Notes: generated from the letters alone by a model not told the origin. DNA of 64,000 nucleotides from Catenulispora sp. EB89 (GCF_041261445.1 NZ_JBGCCU010000033.1:1-64000), one strand, 5' to 3'. Shown: positions 33,672 to 43,835, counted from the first letter of the stretch. A program made the numbers and translations.

Positions 33672-34637
33672 ATGGGAACCACACAGCTGCCCACCGTCCC
33701 GCTCGGCGCCACCGGCCTGCCGATCACCCGCGTCGGCTTCGGCGCGTGGGCCATCGGCGGCGGGGACTGGGAGTTCGGCTGGGGGCCGCAGCAGGACCAG
33801 GCGTCCGTCGACGCGATCCACCGGGCGCTGGAGCTCGGCGTGAACTGGATCGACACCGCCGCGGCCTACGGCTTCGGGCACTCCGAGAACGTGGTCGGGC
33901 GCGCGTTGCAGGGGTTGGAGCGGCCTCCGTACGTCTTCACCAAGTGCTCGCTGCTGAACGACGGCAACGGACGCGTCGTGCACAGCCTCAAGCGCGACTC
34001 GATCCTGCGCGAGGCCGAGGCCAGCGTGCGGCGGCTCGGCGTCGACGCCATCGACCTGTACCAGATCCACTGGCCGAACCCCGAGGCCGACGTCGAGGAG
34101 GGCTGGGCCGCGATGGCCGAGCTGAAGGAGCAGGGCGTGGTCCGGCACATCGGGGTGTCGAACTTCGACGTCGAGCAGATCCGGCGCGCGCAGGCGATCG
34201 CGCCGGTGGAGACGCTGCAGCCGCCGTACTCGCTGCTCGAGCGCGAGGCGGAGGCGGAGATCCTGCCGGCGGCGCTGAAGGACGACATCGGCGTCATCGT
34301 CTACTCCCCCATGGGCTCCGGGATGCTGACCGGCGCGATGACGCGGGAACGGGTCGAGGCGATGCCGGAGAACGACTGGCGCAAGAGCGACGACTGGTTC
34401 ACCGAGCCGCGGCTGACGCGGAACCTCGCGCTGGCCGACCGGCTCCGGGCGGTCGGGGAGCGGCACGGGATGTCGGCCGGCGCCGTCGCGGTGGCGTGGA
34501 CGCTGCTGAACCCGGCGGTGAGCGGGGCGATCGCCGGGTTCCGGCGCCCGGACCAGGTCGACCCGATCATCGACGCGGTGTGGCTGAAGCTGACCGAGGC
34601 GGACCTGGCCGAGATCGCTGCCGACGCCGACGTCTGA
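33672..34637 (+). CDS. Aldo/keto reductase
   Basis: NADPH-dependent TIM-barrel oxidoreductase of 321 residues with the complete catalytic tetrad. Asp and Tyr are in IDTAAAYGFGHSE, Lys in FTKCSL and His in YQIHWPNPEAD. The cofactor pocket is formed by FRRPDQVDPI. ATG at 33672 with GGAGGA upstream. It is followed after 11 bp by a TetR gene, so both probably form an autoregulated operon under the GAAACT/AGTTTC operator. Substrate not predictable. Confidence 0.9.
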   Translation: MGTTQLPTVPLGATGLPITRVGFGAWAIGGGDWEFGWGPQQDQASVDAIHRALELGVNWIDTAAAYGFGHSENVVGRALQGLERPPYVFTKCSLLNDGNGRVVHSLKRDSILREAEASVRRLGVDAIDLYQIHWPNPEADVEEGWAAMAELKEQGVVRHIGVSNFDVEQIRRAQAIAPVETLQPPYSLLEREAEAEILPAALKDDIGVIVYSPMGSGMLTGAMTRERVEAMPENDWRKSDDWFTEPRLTRNLALADRLRAVGERHGMSAGAVAVAWTLLNPAVSGAIAGFRRPDQVDPIIDAVWLKLTEADLAEIAADADV

Positions 34638-34648
34638 GGCGCGCGGAG

Positions 34649-35419
34649 ATGAAGGGGACTGTGGGTCCGGCGGGCGGTTCGGCGGGCACGGCGGCGGCAG
34701 GCAGTTCGGCAGGCACGGCGGCGGCAGACGGTTCGGCGGGCACGGCGGCGGCAGGCACGGCGGCGGCGGGCGGTTCGGCGGGCACGGCTGCTGATTCGGG
34801 CACGAGTCCGGCGGCCGACGCCCCGCAGCGGGGTCGGCCGCGCAGCCATCGTGCGCATCAGGCGATCCTCGCCGCGGCCTCCGACCTGTTGCTGACGCGC
34901 GGCCTGTCGGCGGTGAGCATGGACACCGTCGCCGAGCGCGCCGGGGTCAGCAAGGCCACCATCTACCGGTGGTGGCCGACGAAGGAGAGCCTGGCGCTGG
35001 ACGCGTTGTTCACCGAGTGGAGCGCGGTGCAGCCGACGGTGCGGGACACCGGTTCGCTTCGCAGTGATCTGGTTTCGCTGATCCGGCCGTGGGCGCGGCT
35101 GGTGGCTTCGCGGCCGTACGGCCCGGTGATCGCGCAGCTGGTCGCGGCGGCGCAGGCGGATCCGGTGTTCGCCGTCGAGTACCGGCAGCGGTTCGTGGAG
35201 CCGCGGCGGGAGTTGGCGCGGGCGGCTTTGCAGCGGGCCGTGGAGCGCGGCGAGATTCCGGCGGGCACACGGATGGAGGTCGCGCTCGATCTGATCTACG
35301 GGCCGATCTACCACCGGCTGCTGCACGGGCACGGGCCGGTGAACGACCGGTTCGTGAAGGAGGCCATCGACATGGCGCTGGACGGGATCCGGGGCGGCGG
35401 CGGGCCGGCTCCGGCGTAG
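34649..35419 (+). CDS. TetR-family regulator with a repetitive Gly/Ser/Ala/Thr N-terminal extension
   Basis: The TetR HTH begins near residue 62 (AILAAASDLLLTRGLSAV, then RAGVSKATIYRWWPTKESLALD), followed by a C-terminal domain of the TetR_C type. Residues ~5-55 are repeats of SAGTAAAG-like units coded by a GC-rich tandem repeat. This is far longer than the usual few residues before the HTH. ATG at 34649 has GGAG directly before it; a GTG at 34661 or starts inside the repeat are alternatives. It is operonic with the aldo/keto reductase. Confidence 0.82.
   Translation: MKGTVGPAGGSAGTAAAGSSAGTAAADGSAGTAAAGTAAAGGSAGTAADSGTSPAADAPQRGRPRSHRAHQAILAAASDLLLTRGLSAVSMDTVAERAGVSKATIYRWWPTKESLALDALFTEWSAVQPTVRDTGSLRSDLVSLIRPWARLVASRPYGPVIAQLVAAAQADPVFAVEYRQRFVEPRRELARAALQRAVERGEIPAGTRMEVALDLIYGPIYHRLLHGHGPVNDRFVKEAIDMALDGIRGGGGPAPA
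34662..34800 (+). repeat. GC-rich tandem repeat coding the TetR N-terminal extension
   Basis: Five imperfect copies of a GGTTCGGCGGGCACGGCGGC-type unit follow one another. Copy-number change in multiples of three would alter only the extension length. Confidence 0.75.
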
Positions 35420-35501
35420 AAGGGTGGCGTGGCGTCCGTATGCTCAGTAGGGAGCAGCGCACGACGTCCTCACCCGCCCTCCACACCCCGGGAGCCGCAG
35501 A

Positions 35502-35945
35502 ATGTTCGAACTGGGTACGGACGGCCCACTCGTGATCATGGCCGGCATCGACGGCTCCGAGAGCTCCGTCCGGGCCGCCGCGTACGCCGCGGGGCTGGCC
35601 CGGCGCCAGAACGCGAAGCTGGCCCTGGTCTACATCCAGCCGTACCCGGCCAGCGTGTCGCCGTCGGCCGCCTCGGAGATGATCGCCGCCGGCCGCTCCA
35701 CCGCCGAGGATCTGCGCCGCCAGATGGAGGAGGCGGCCGAGCGGGTGCCGGAGGGGACCGTCGTGCGCTGGGAGTTCTACACCGGCGAGGGCGATCCGTA
35801 CCACGGGCTGTGCGACTTCGCGGTCAAGCTCAAGGCCGACGCGGTGGTGATCGGGGCTTCGCAGAAGGCCGGGCACCGGATCGTCGGGTCGGTCGCGATC
35901 CGGCTGGTGAAGGCGGGGAAGTGGCCGGTGACGGTGGTGCCGTGA
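35502..35945 (+). CDS. Universal stress protein (UspA family)
   Basis: A 147-residue single-domain Usp. IMAGIDGSESSVRAAAYAAG opens the fold, and the nucleotide loop reads VVIGASQKAGHRIVGSVA, ending in PVTVVP. The Gly/Ser pattern of the loop is consistent with ATP binding, although the spacing is not the textbook G-2x-G-9x-G. ATG at 35502 with GGAG 7 bases upstream. Role: general stress resistance, mechanism unknown. Confidence 0.88.
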   Translation: MFELGTDGPLVIMAGIDGSESSVRAAAYAAGLARRQNAKLALVYIQPYPASVSPSAASEMIAAGRSTAEDLRRQMEEAAERVPEGTVVRWEFYTGEGDPYHGLCDFAVKLKADAVVIGASQKAGHRIVGSVAIRLVKAGKWPVTVVP

Positions 35946-36043
35946 GCAGCGCCGTGAGTGGCGCCGCGGGCCGTGCCGGGAGCAGCCCGGCGGTCGGCCC
36001 CGGCAGCACCGGCGACCGCACCCGGCTGCCGTAAACTGGGCCG

Positions 36044-36496
36044 ATGAACAGCGAAGCGCCTCCGCCCGAGGGCACCGCCCTCGGACTGATGCGGGCCATG
36101 ACGCGCCTGCGGGCCCGCCTGCGCTCCGAGGCGCCGATCGTCGACGACGTACCGGTCACCTGGTCGCACCTGACGGTCCTGCACCGCATCGTCGAGCAGG
36201 GCCCGGTCACGGCGACGGAGCTGGCGCAGGCCGAGCACGTCCGCCGGCAGTCGATGGCCGAGACCCTGGCCGGTCTGCGCGCCAACGGCCTCATCACCGA
36301 CGGCAAGGACCCCAGCGACGGCCGCAAGGTGCTGGTCAGCGCCACCCCCGAGGCCCGCGCGCTGATCGAGCGCAGCTCGGCGACGCGCGAGGCGTGGCTG
36401 TCGAAGGCGATCTCGGCGACGCTGGACGCCGAGGAACGCAGGGTGCTGGATCGGGCGGCGGAGATCATGGACCGGCTGGCGGACGCGCAACCGTAG
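36044..36496 (+). CDS. MarR-family transcriptional regulator
   Basis: A 150-residue winged-helix regulator: VTWSHLTVLHRIVEQGPVTA and TELAQAEHVRRQSMAETLAG form the HTH, with the wing DPSDGRKVLVSATPEAR. It is convergent with an MFS exporter gene whose stop is only 19 bp away. A duplicated CAGG-nnn-CCTG site in front of that exporter is a plausible MarR target. Confidence 0.87.
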   Translation: MNSEAPPPEGTALGLMRAMTRLRARLRSEAPIVDDVPVTWSHLTVLHRIVEQGPVTATELAQAEHVRRQSMAETLAGLRANGLITDGKDPSDGRKVLVSATPEARALIERSSATREAWLSKAISATLDAEERRVLDRAAEIMDRLADAQP

Positions 36497-36515
36497 GTAC
36501 ACGCGTAGCTGACCG

Positions 36516-37994
36516 CTACGGCCCTTCTGTCCGGTCGGCGCGCGCCAGGTGGCGGTCCAGGACCGTCATGACCAGGACCACCGCGGCGATCAGGACCAGG
36601 ATCCACGCGACGTGGTGGAGGCCGGGGTCGGAGACGCGGGTGTGGAACGCGACGCCGGTGATGGCGGCCGAGGCGATGGAGCCCAGGTAGCCGAACGTGC
36701 GCAGGAGGCCGGAGGCGGTGCCGACGGTGGCGGCGGGGGCTTCGCGGTAGAGCACGGTCTGGTTGGCGACCGTGCCGGCGCCGGAGGTGAGGCCGAAGAC
36801 GGCGCTCGCGGCGATGACCGCGGGCATCGGGGTGCCGGTGTTGACGAAGAGCATTGCGATCGCGCCGACGACCAGGAGGACCGCGCTGGCCAGGAGTGGG
36901 ATGCGGACCTTGGTGCGGCGGGCTGTCATGCGTGCAGTGACGGCGGACAGGACGCCCATGGGGAGCAGGGCCAGGCCGGCTTGGTAGGCGGACAGGCCGC
37001 GTACCGCTTCGAGCCACTGCGTGAGGCCGTAGAGGATGACGTAGGTGCCGAGGAGTGTCAGGCCATTGCGTATGTAGGTGCGTGTAAGGGCTCTGTTGGA
37101 AGCCAGGAGGCGCACGTCGAGGAACGGTTGGGCGGCGCGCAGTTCCCAGCCGACGAGGAGCGCGGCCAGGATCGCGGCGACGGCGAGGGCCGGCCAGTTC
37201 AGGCGTGGCAGGGTGTTGAGGAACACGACGAGGGCGGTGAGCGAGCCGCCGAAGCCGAGCATGCCGAGCAGGTCGATGCGGGAGGCCAGGCCACGGGGTG
37301 CCGTATCGGCGCGGTCGGCGCGGGCGGCGTCGTCGGCGACGGCCGGTGCGGTCTTGGCGTCCGGGGCGATGCCGATGAGCGTCAGCACGAGGGCCACGGC
37401 GGCGAACGGAATGTTGATCCAGAACGCCGTACGCCACCCGAGCCAACCGACCAGCAGCCCGCCGATCGCGGGACCGACGGCGACCGTCGCGGCGCCGGCC
37501 ACCGCCAGCCCGCCGAGCACGCGGTGCGGCGGCGCCTGTAGACCGGCCTGCTGCGCACGTCGCCGGATGAGCAGCATCGCCGACGGATAGCCGGCCGACG
37601 TGCCCGCGCCGATCAGGACGCGCGAGGCGATCAACCCCGGCAGCGACGTGGCCAGCGACCCGACGACACCCGCCACCAGCACCAACCCGATGCCCGCCAG
37701 GAACACCCGGCGCGGCCCGAACTCCTCGGCGAGGCGGCCCGCCGCCGGCTGGGCCAGGGCGCTGGTCAGGTAGAGGCTGGAGATCAGGATCGCCGTGGCT
37801 CCGACGGTGATGTGCAGAGCGGCGGCCAGGGCGACGAGGGCCGTGGCGATGATCGAGCTGTTGATCGGATTGAGCGCCGAGCCGAGGTACAGGGGCGCGA
37901 CGAAGCGGGGGCGGTAGGGATCGGCGGCGATATCGGGATCGGCCGAGGCGGCGGAGACGGCAGGTCCCGCGCGGAGATTGTCGGCGACGGACAT
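36516..37994 (-). CDS. MFS drug/metabolite exporter (DHA2/EmrB-like, 14 TM)
   Basis: A 492-residue proton-driven exporter. Motif A-like AGRLAEEFGPRRVFLAG and motif C-like AVGPAIGGLLVGWLGWRTAFWINIP are present, typical of the EmrB/QacA type. Thirteen to fourteen hydrophobic segments are apparent. ATG at 37994 with GGGAG upstream. Probably repressed by the neighbouring MarR protein through the tandem palindromes at 38021-38052. Substrate unknown. Confidence 0.88.
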   Translation of the reverse strand: MSVADNLRAGPAVSAASADPDIAADPYRPRFVAPLYLGSALNPINSSIIATALVALAAALHITVGATAILISSLYLTSALAQPAAGRLAEEFGPRRVFLAGIGLVLVAGVVGSLATSLPGLIASRVLIGAGTSAGYPSAMLLIRRRAQQAGLQAPPHRVLGGLAVAGAATVAVGPAIGGLLVGWLGWRTAFWINIPFAAVALVLTLIGIAPDAKTAPAVADDAARADRADTAPRGLASRIDLLGMLGFGGSLTALVVFLNTLPRLNWPALAVAAILAALLVGWELRAAQPFLDVRLLASNRALTRTYIRNGLTLLGTYVILYGLTQWLEAVRGLSAYQAGLALLPMGVLSAVTARMTARRTKVRIPLLASAVLLVVGAIAMLFVNTGTPMPAVIAASAVFGLTSGAGTVANQTVLYREAPAATVGTASGLLRTFGYLGSIASAAITGVAFHTRVSDPGLHHVAWILVLIAAVVLVMTVLDRHLARADRTEGP

Positions 37995-38020
37995 GGATGC
38001 TCCCGGTGGTCGAAGAAGCG

Positions 38021-38052
38021 CAGGCTACCTGACAAGAATAGCAGGCTTCCTG
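38021..38052 (-). promoter_or_regulatory. Tandem operator in front of the MFS exporter
   Basis: Two copies of CAGG-nnn-CCTG (CAGGCTACCTG at 38021-38031 and CAGGCTTCCTG at 38042-38052), centres 21 bp apart, exactly two helical turns. They lie 27 bp before the exporter start. Confidence 0.6.
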
Positions 38053-38408
38053 CCTATCCCGACCGGAAGTGTGACCGGACAGACCGCGCCGCCGAACCGT
38101 CTCGGGCAGCGCATGCTCAGCGACCCGGCCCCGCCGTCGCCCCTTTGAGCTCGCCGGGCGCGATGAGGCGTGTACGAGGGCTCGTCGGTGAACCGCTGGG
38201 CAGCGAAGCCGACCATCAGCCGGAGCTCTAGCGCTTTACCACCTCCTACCTGCGGTGGCGCAATTTTCACCGTTCTGAGTCTTCCCAGAGCGAAATCTCG
38301 GAGTACCGTCATTCAGACAACGGCGCGCGCCTCCCAGCGCGGCCCGCGCCACCCCTCGGACTCGGATCGTCCGGCACGTTCCTGCCGGCCAGAAGGGTAA
38401 GGATCACG
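38053..38408. other. Intergenic region between MFS exporter and msiK-like gene
   Basis: 356 bp between divergent genes. Apart from the exporter operator at its left edge I see no gene, no repeat and no clear RNA element. It must hold the promoter of the ABC ATPase gene. Confidence 0.4.
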
Positions 38409-39503
<1,095 letters not shown>

Positions 39504-39522
39504 TCCGCTCCAGGCGGAACGG

Positions 39523-39554
39523 GAAAGCCGGGCGGTCCCGACCGCCCGGCTTTC
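39523..39554. terminator. Bidirectional intrinsic terminator after msiK
   Basis: Perfect 15-bp arms GAAAGCCGGGCGGTC and complement with a 2-nt centre. The arm ends form TTTC on one side and GAAA on the other, so it could stop both msiK and the convergent LuxR gene ending at 39596. Confidence 0.85.
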
Positions 39555-39595
39555 GCCGTCTCTGCTCGCCGGCCGGCGTGTGCACGGCCCGAGCT

Positions 39596-42352
39596 TCACG
39601 GCCGGTCGAACCCCTCGAAGCGCTCCAGGGCGTCCCGCAGCGCGGCCCGGGACGTCACGCCCAGCTTGGGGAACAGCTGGTAGAGGTGGGTCGAGACGGT
39701 CCGCGGGGACAGGTAGAGCTGCGAGGCGATCTGCTTGTTGGTCAGCCCGGCGGCGGCCAGGCCGGCGATCTCCCACTGCTGCGGGGTCAGCGACACGTCC
39801 TCGCCGGCCGCGATGTGCACGGCCCGGCCGCCGGCCCGCAGTTCCTTGTTGGCGCGCTCGGTCCACGGCTTGGCGCCGAGCCGGTCGAAGGTCTGCGCGG
39901 CGGCGCCGAGCTGGTCGCGCGCCTGGACCATGGCCCGGCCGCGCCGCAGCCGCTCGCCGCAGTGGAGCTGGATCCGGGCCAGGTCGAAGGGCCAGCGTTC
40001 GGCGCCCTCGACGGCCGCGGCCGCGCGGAGCCCGGCGACCGCCTCGTCGTCGTCCTCGGCGGCCATCGCCTCGCCGGCGGTCAGGACCATCGCCAGGCGC
40101 GGGGACACCGTGTGCAGCCCGGCTTCCCGGGCCGCTGCTACGTGCGCGAGCGCTTCGGCCCGGCGGCCGGTGCGCACCGCCGCCTCGATCAGGTCCAGGA
40201 CGGCCCACAGCGCGTGCCCGGCGAACGGCGCGAAGGTCCCGGCCGGGGTGATCGCGTTCGCATGCTGATAAGCCTTCTCGAACTCGCTCTGCGACAGCGC
40301 GGTCAGGGTTCTGACATGCGAGGCGTAGCGGCGGACGGCCAGCGCGCGCCGGGGTGCGGCCCAGCGGTCCATCTCGTCGGCGTACGCGGTGGCCAGGGCG
40401 TAGTCGCCGCAGAGTGCTGACACGCAGCCGAGGACCCACTTGCCGGTCCAGGAGCGCAGCGGATAGTCGAACTCCTCGCACAGTCGCAGTCCGTTGCCCA
40501 CGATCTCGCGCAGTTCGGACCACTGGCCGGTGGAGAAAGCGTGGCTGGCCCACAGGAACGAGGCCTGGATGGCCGGGAAGTTGTTCTCGCCGGTGCGGCC
40601 GCCCCGGGCCGCCAGGCGCAGCGGTTCCTCCATCGCGCCGAGGCGGTCGGCGAAGGCGCCGGCGGTGGCGACGCGGATGATGCGGGCCAGGTCCGGACTG
40701 CCGGACATCTCGGCGATGGTGGCGTCCAGCCGGGCCCAGTCCGAGGGCTTGGCGCGGGCCGGGTCGGCGAAGGTGGCGCGCAGCATCTCCAGGCTCGGCG
40801 GGACGTCGACGCAGGCGGCCAGCAGCGCGTCGTAGCCGGCCCACATTTCGGGGCGGCCGCCGTGGACGCAGACGATCAGCAGGGTGGACAGCGCCACGCG
40901 GAGGGTGACGTCGGTCGCGTCGTAGGGCTCGGGCAGCAGGGCGATGGCGCCGGTGAGCAGGCGGTAGGCGGTGTCGATGTCGCCGTGGCTGTTCATCAGG
41001 TAGGTCGCGGTGGCCACCGCGGCGGCCAGGGAGTCGGCGTCCGGCGCGACCTGGTGTGCGGTGTCGAGCAGGCGCGGCACCTCGTGCAGGGCACCGGTGA
41101 GGTGTGCGCCGACGTAGGCGGCTTTGGCCAGGCGGCGGGCGCGTTCGGTCGCGGACGGCGTCAGGTCGGCGGCGCGTAACAGCGCGGCGACGGCGTTGAC
41201 TCCGTCGCCGCGCCGGAATCCCAGGTCGGCGACCTCCTCCAGCAGCGCGGCGATCGACTCGTCGGGGTCGACCGCGGCCTGCGCGAGGTGCCAGGCGCGT
41301 TGTTCGGGCACGGCGGCCCAGGCTTCGGCGAGCGCGCGGTGCACGCCGCGCCGTTGGTCGCTGGTGGACAGTTCGACGACGGCCGAGCGCATCAGGGAGT
41401 GCCGGAAGGCCAGGCGGCCGGTGACGTCGTCGACGTGGACCAGCCGGGCGCGTTCGGCCGGGGCGAGGTGCTTCAGGCTGCACCGGCCGGCCACCGCGCG
41501 GCGCAGGACCTGCATGTTGCCGCTGCCTTCGAGGGCTGCGACGAGCAGCAGGTGGCGGGTGGCCGCCGGCAGGCTGTTGATACGGGAGGCGAACGCGGAT
41601 TCCAGGCGCTGAGTCAGCGGCAGGCGGGTGGGCAGGGCCTGGGAGGAGCCGCGCTGGGAGTCGGTCAGGGCGGCGGGGAGCTCCAGCAGCGCCAGCGGGT
41701 TGCCTTCGGCGTCGGCCATCAGGCGCCGGCGGACGCGCGGGGCCAGGGCCGGGAAGCGTTGGGTGAGCAGTTCTTCGGCCGCGGCGTCGCTGAGCGGGCC
41801 GAGTTCGTGGACCGGCAGGCCGGTGGAGTCGAAGAACCCTTCGTCGCCGGGGCGCGCCGCGCACAGCAGGCCGGAACCGGCGGACAGGCGGCGGGCCAGC
41901 TGGCCCAGGACGTCGGCGCTGGCGCGGTCCAGCCACTGCACGTCGTCCAGGACGAGCAGCGTCGGCACCTCGGCGGACAGCTTCGCGACCAGGGCGACGA
42001 CGGCGTCGGTGACGGCGTCGTGGCCGGGGGTGGTACCGCGGCACAGGCCCAGGGCGACGGCCAGGACCGGGGTGGCGGTGACCGCGGCGCGGCCTTCGGG
42101 CTGCGAGGTCAGCAGGCGCTGCACGGCGCTGTAGCCGACCTGCGCCCGGTACTGGACGCCGACGGTCGACAGGACCCTGATACCGCTGGCCTCGGCCGCG
42201 CCGGTGACGGCGGCCAGCAGCGCGCTCTTGCCGACTCCGGGTTCCCCGACGAGGAGCATCGATCCGTCACGGTCCGGCACGGCGGCCGCGAACTCGCCGA
42301 GCCGTGCCAGATCGGTCTCGCGGCCCACCAGGGGTTGCTGATCACCGGTCAT
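39596..42352 (-). CDS. LAL-type (large ATP-binding LuxR) regulator
   Basis: A 918-residue regulator. An N-terminal AAA-type ATPase carries Walker A LLVGEPGVGKSALLAAV (about 33-49) and Walker B LLVLDDVQWLDRASADVL. A long TPR-like helical middle follows. The C-terminal LuxR HTH (TPQQWEIAGLAAAGLTNKQI, then SQLYLSPRTVSTHLYQLFPK) completes the canonical LAL layout. These proteins typically activate secondary-metabolite or catabolic genes after ligand or inducer sensing. ATG at 42352. It is divergent from an alpha/beta-hydrolase gene 147 bp away, a plausible target. Confidence 0.88.
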   Translation of the reverse strand: MTGDQQPLVGRETDLARLGEFAAAVPDRDGSMLLVGEPGVGKSALLAAVTGAAEASGIRVLSTVGVQYRAQVGYSAVQRLLTSQPEGRAAVTATPVLAVALGLCRGTTPGHDAVTDAVVALVAKLSAEVPTLLVLDDVQWLDRASADVLGQLARRLSAGSGLLCAARPGDEGFFDSTGLPVHELGPLSDAAAEELLTQRFPALAPRVRRRLMADAEGNPLALLELPAALTDSQRGSSQALPTRLPLTQRLESAFASRINSLPAATRHLLLVAALEGSGNMQVLRRAVAGRCSLKHLAPAERARLVHVDDVTGRLAFRHSLMRSAVVELSTSDQRRGVHRALAEAWAAVPEQRAWHLAQAAVDPDESIAALLEEVADLGFRRGDGVNAVAALLRAADLTPSATERARRLAKAAYVGAHLTGALHEVPRLLDTAHQVAPDADSLAAAVATATYLMNSHGDIDTAYRLLTGAIALLPEPYDATDVTLRVALSTLLIVCVHGGRPEMWAGYDALLAACVDVPPSLEMLRATFADPARAKPSDWARLDATIAEMSGSPDLARIIRVATAGAFADRLGAMEEPLRLAARGGRTGENNFPAIQASFLWASHAFSTGQWSELREIVGNGLRLCEEFDYPLRSWTGKWVLGCVSALCGDYALATAYADEMDRWAAPRRALAVRRYASHVRTLTALSQSEFEKAYQHANAITPAGTFAPFAGHALWAVLDLIEAAVRTGRRAEALAHVAAAREAGLHTVSPRLAMVLTAGEAMAAEDDDEAVAGLRAAAAVEGAERWPFDLARIQLHCGERLRRGRAMVQARDQLGAAAQTFDRLGAKPWTERANKELRAGGRAVHIAAGEDVSLTPQQWEIAGLAAAGLTNKQIASQLYLSPRTVSTHLYQLFPKLGVTSRAALRDALERFEGFDRP

Positions 42353-42498
42353 GACTGCCAGTGAACCCGGTCCGGGATTGGATCACCAGGAAATCCGGGG
42401 TGCGAAAGTACGTCACATGACGGGAGCGAGCGTCCTGGCCGCTTTCCTACTGTCCTGATCAGGGGCCGGATCCGGCTCGCAGGACCAGTGGAGGAACG

Positions 42499-43200
42499 AT
42501 GAACGAGGGTGCGGGACGCGGGAGTGTCGTGCTGGTGCACGGCGGCTTCGTGGACGGTTCGGGCTGGCAGGGCGTGTACGACGTGCTGACGGCGGACGGG
42601 TACAGCGTCGGCGTGGTGCAGAACGCCACGGTGTCGCTGGAGGACGACGTGGCGACCACGCACCGGGTGATCGAGGGCATGCCCGGGCCGGTGACGCTGG
42701 TCGGCCACTCCTACGGCGGCGCCGTGATCACCGAGGCCGGCAGCCACCCGAAGGTGAAGGCGCTGTGTTACATCACGGCCTTCGCCCCGGACAAGGGCGA
42801 GTCGGTCGGCACGCTGATCGCCGACCCGCCGCCGGGCGCGCCGGTGCCGCCGATCCTGCCGCCGCAGGACGGGTTCCTGTTCCTGGACCGCGAGAAGTTC
42901 GCGGACTCCTTCGCCGGGGACCTGCCGCGGCCGCAGGCGCAGTTCATGGCCGACTCGCAGGTGCCGTGGGGCCTGGAGGCGCTGAACGGCGCGGTGTCGC
43001 AGCCGGCGTGGCGCACGAAACCGGCGTGGTACCTGGTGGCCGGGGACGACCGGATGATCCCGCCGCCGGCGCAGCGCGCGATGGCCGAGCGGATCGGCGC
43101 GACGACGGTCGAGGTGCCGGGGAGCAGCCACTCGGTGTACGTGTCGCGGCCGGCGGCGGTGGCGGATCTGATCAAGCAGGCTGTGGAGGCTGAGGGCTGA
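42499..43200 (+). CDS. Alpha/beta-hydrolase (esterase EstC-like)
   Basis: A 233-residue cytoplasmic hydrolase: oxyanion-loop VLVHGGFVDGSGW, nucleophile elbow TLVGHSYGGAVI (Ser), Asp in LVAGDDRMIPPPAQ and His in PGSSHSVYVSRP give a full catalytic triad. Relatives include EstC and plant hydroxynitrile-lyase-like esterases. ATG at 42499 with GGAGGAACG upstream. Divergent from the LAL regulator. Substrate unknown. Confidence 0.87.
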   Translation: MNEGAGRGSVVLVHGGFVDGSGWQGVYDVLTADGYSVGVVQNATVSLEDDVATTHRVIEGMPGPVTLVGHSYGGAVITEAGSHPKVKALCYITAFAPDKGESVGTLIADPPPGAPVPPILPPQDGFLFLDREKFADSFAGDLPRPQAQFMADSQVPWGLEALNGAVSQPAWRTKPAWYLVAGDDRMIPPPAQRAMAERIGATTVEVPGSSHSVYVSRPAAVADLIKQAVEAEG

Positions 43201-43331
43201 GGTCGCCTTTCGGCGGCGGTAGGTGAAGGCGGAGGCCGAGGTAGTCGCGGAGGCCGACGCGGTACGGCCGGTACGCGGACGCGGACGCGGACGCGGGTGC
43301 TGAGGTGGACGCTTAGGCGTGCGCTGCCGAC

Positions 43332-43378
43332 CGGCCGGGGCGGGAGTCGAGTGGATCGGCTCCCGCCCCGGCCGTTTT
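43332..43378. terminator. Terminator between the hydrolase and VOC genes
   Basis: Perfect 15-bp arms (CGGCCGGGGCGGGAG and complement) with a 13-nt loop followed by TTTT at 43375-43378. It lies between two convergent genes. The 130 bp before it carries short GCGGAC repeats (about 43272-43298) and no gene. Confidence 0.8.
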
Positions 43379-43398
43379 CCCCTCCGCAGGAGGTCTTG

Positions 43399-43785
43399 TC
43401 AGTTGGCTGCCGCGTTCCAGTCGACCAGCTGCACGATCACGCCGTTGGGATCGCGGACCTGGAACGCCCGCTCGCCCCACTCCTCGGAGGTGAGCGGCAT
43501 GGTGATGGCGACGCCTTCGTCCTGCAGGCGTGCCAGCTCGCCCTCCAGGTCCTCGACGGTGAAAGCGAGGATCAGGCCGTTGGCGTGGTCGTCGCGCTGG
43601 TCGGCCGGCAGGGTCGGCAGGCCGCGGCGCAGGAACACGACGTGCATGCCGGAGTCGTCGCGGGTCAGGGAGGCGAAGCCGTCGGCGGCCATCTCCTCGC
43701 GGAAGCCGAAGTGGTCAGTGAGGAATGAGCTGGACGCGGTGACGTCCTCGACGTTCAGGGATATGGCGCTGGCGGTGATGCGCAT
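43399..43785 (-). CDS. VOC-family (glyoxalase/bleomycin-resistance fold) protein
   Basis: A 128-residue single-chain VOC protein: SAISLNVEDVTASSSFLTDHFGF, GLILAFTVEDLEGELARL and FQVRDPNGVIVQLVDW are the usual beta-alpha-beta-beta-beta modules. Members isomerise methylglyoxal adducts, cleave aromatic rings or bind toxic drugs. ATG at 43785 with AGGAGGAG. Divergent from a TetR gene with two palindromic operators between them, so it is very probably repressed by that TetR. Confidence 0.83.
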   Translation of the reverse strand: MRITASAISLNVEDVTASSSFLTDHFGFREEMAADGFASLTRDDSGMHVVFLRRGLPTLPADQRDDHANGLILAFTVEDLEGELARLQDEGVAITMPLTSEEWGERAFQVRDPNGVIVQLVDWNAAAN

Positions 43786-43808
43786 GGTTCTCCTCCTGCC
43801 GGTTAAAC

Positions 43809-43835
43809 TGTACGGCGTACAGTGTACAACGTACA
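43809..43835. promoter_or_regulatory. Twin TetR operators between VOC gene and tetR
   Basis: Two perfect 13-bp palindromes TGTACGGCGTACA (43809-43821) and TGTACAACGTACA (43823-43835) stand one base apart, centres 14 bp apart, in the 76-bp divergent promoter. TGTAC-nnn-GTACA is a familiar TetR-type half-site arrangement. Confidence 0.75.

Noticed and set aside
38025-38312. 95-codon minus-strand frame in the msiK upstream region
   Set aside because: No ribosome site, no recognisable domain and overlap with the exporter operator; treated as non-coding.
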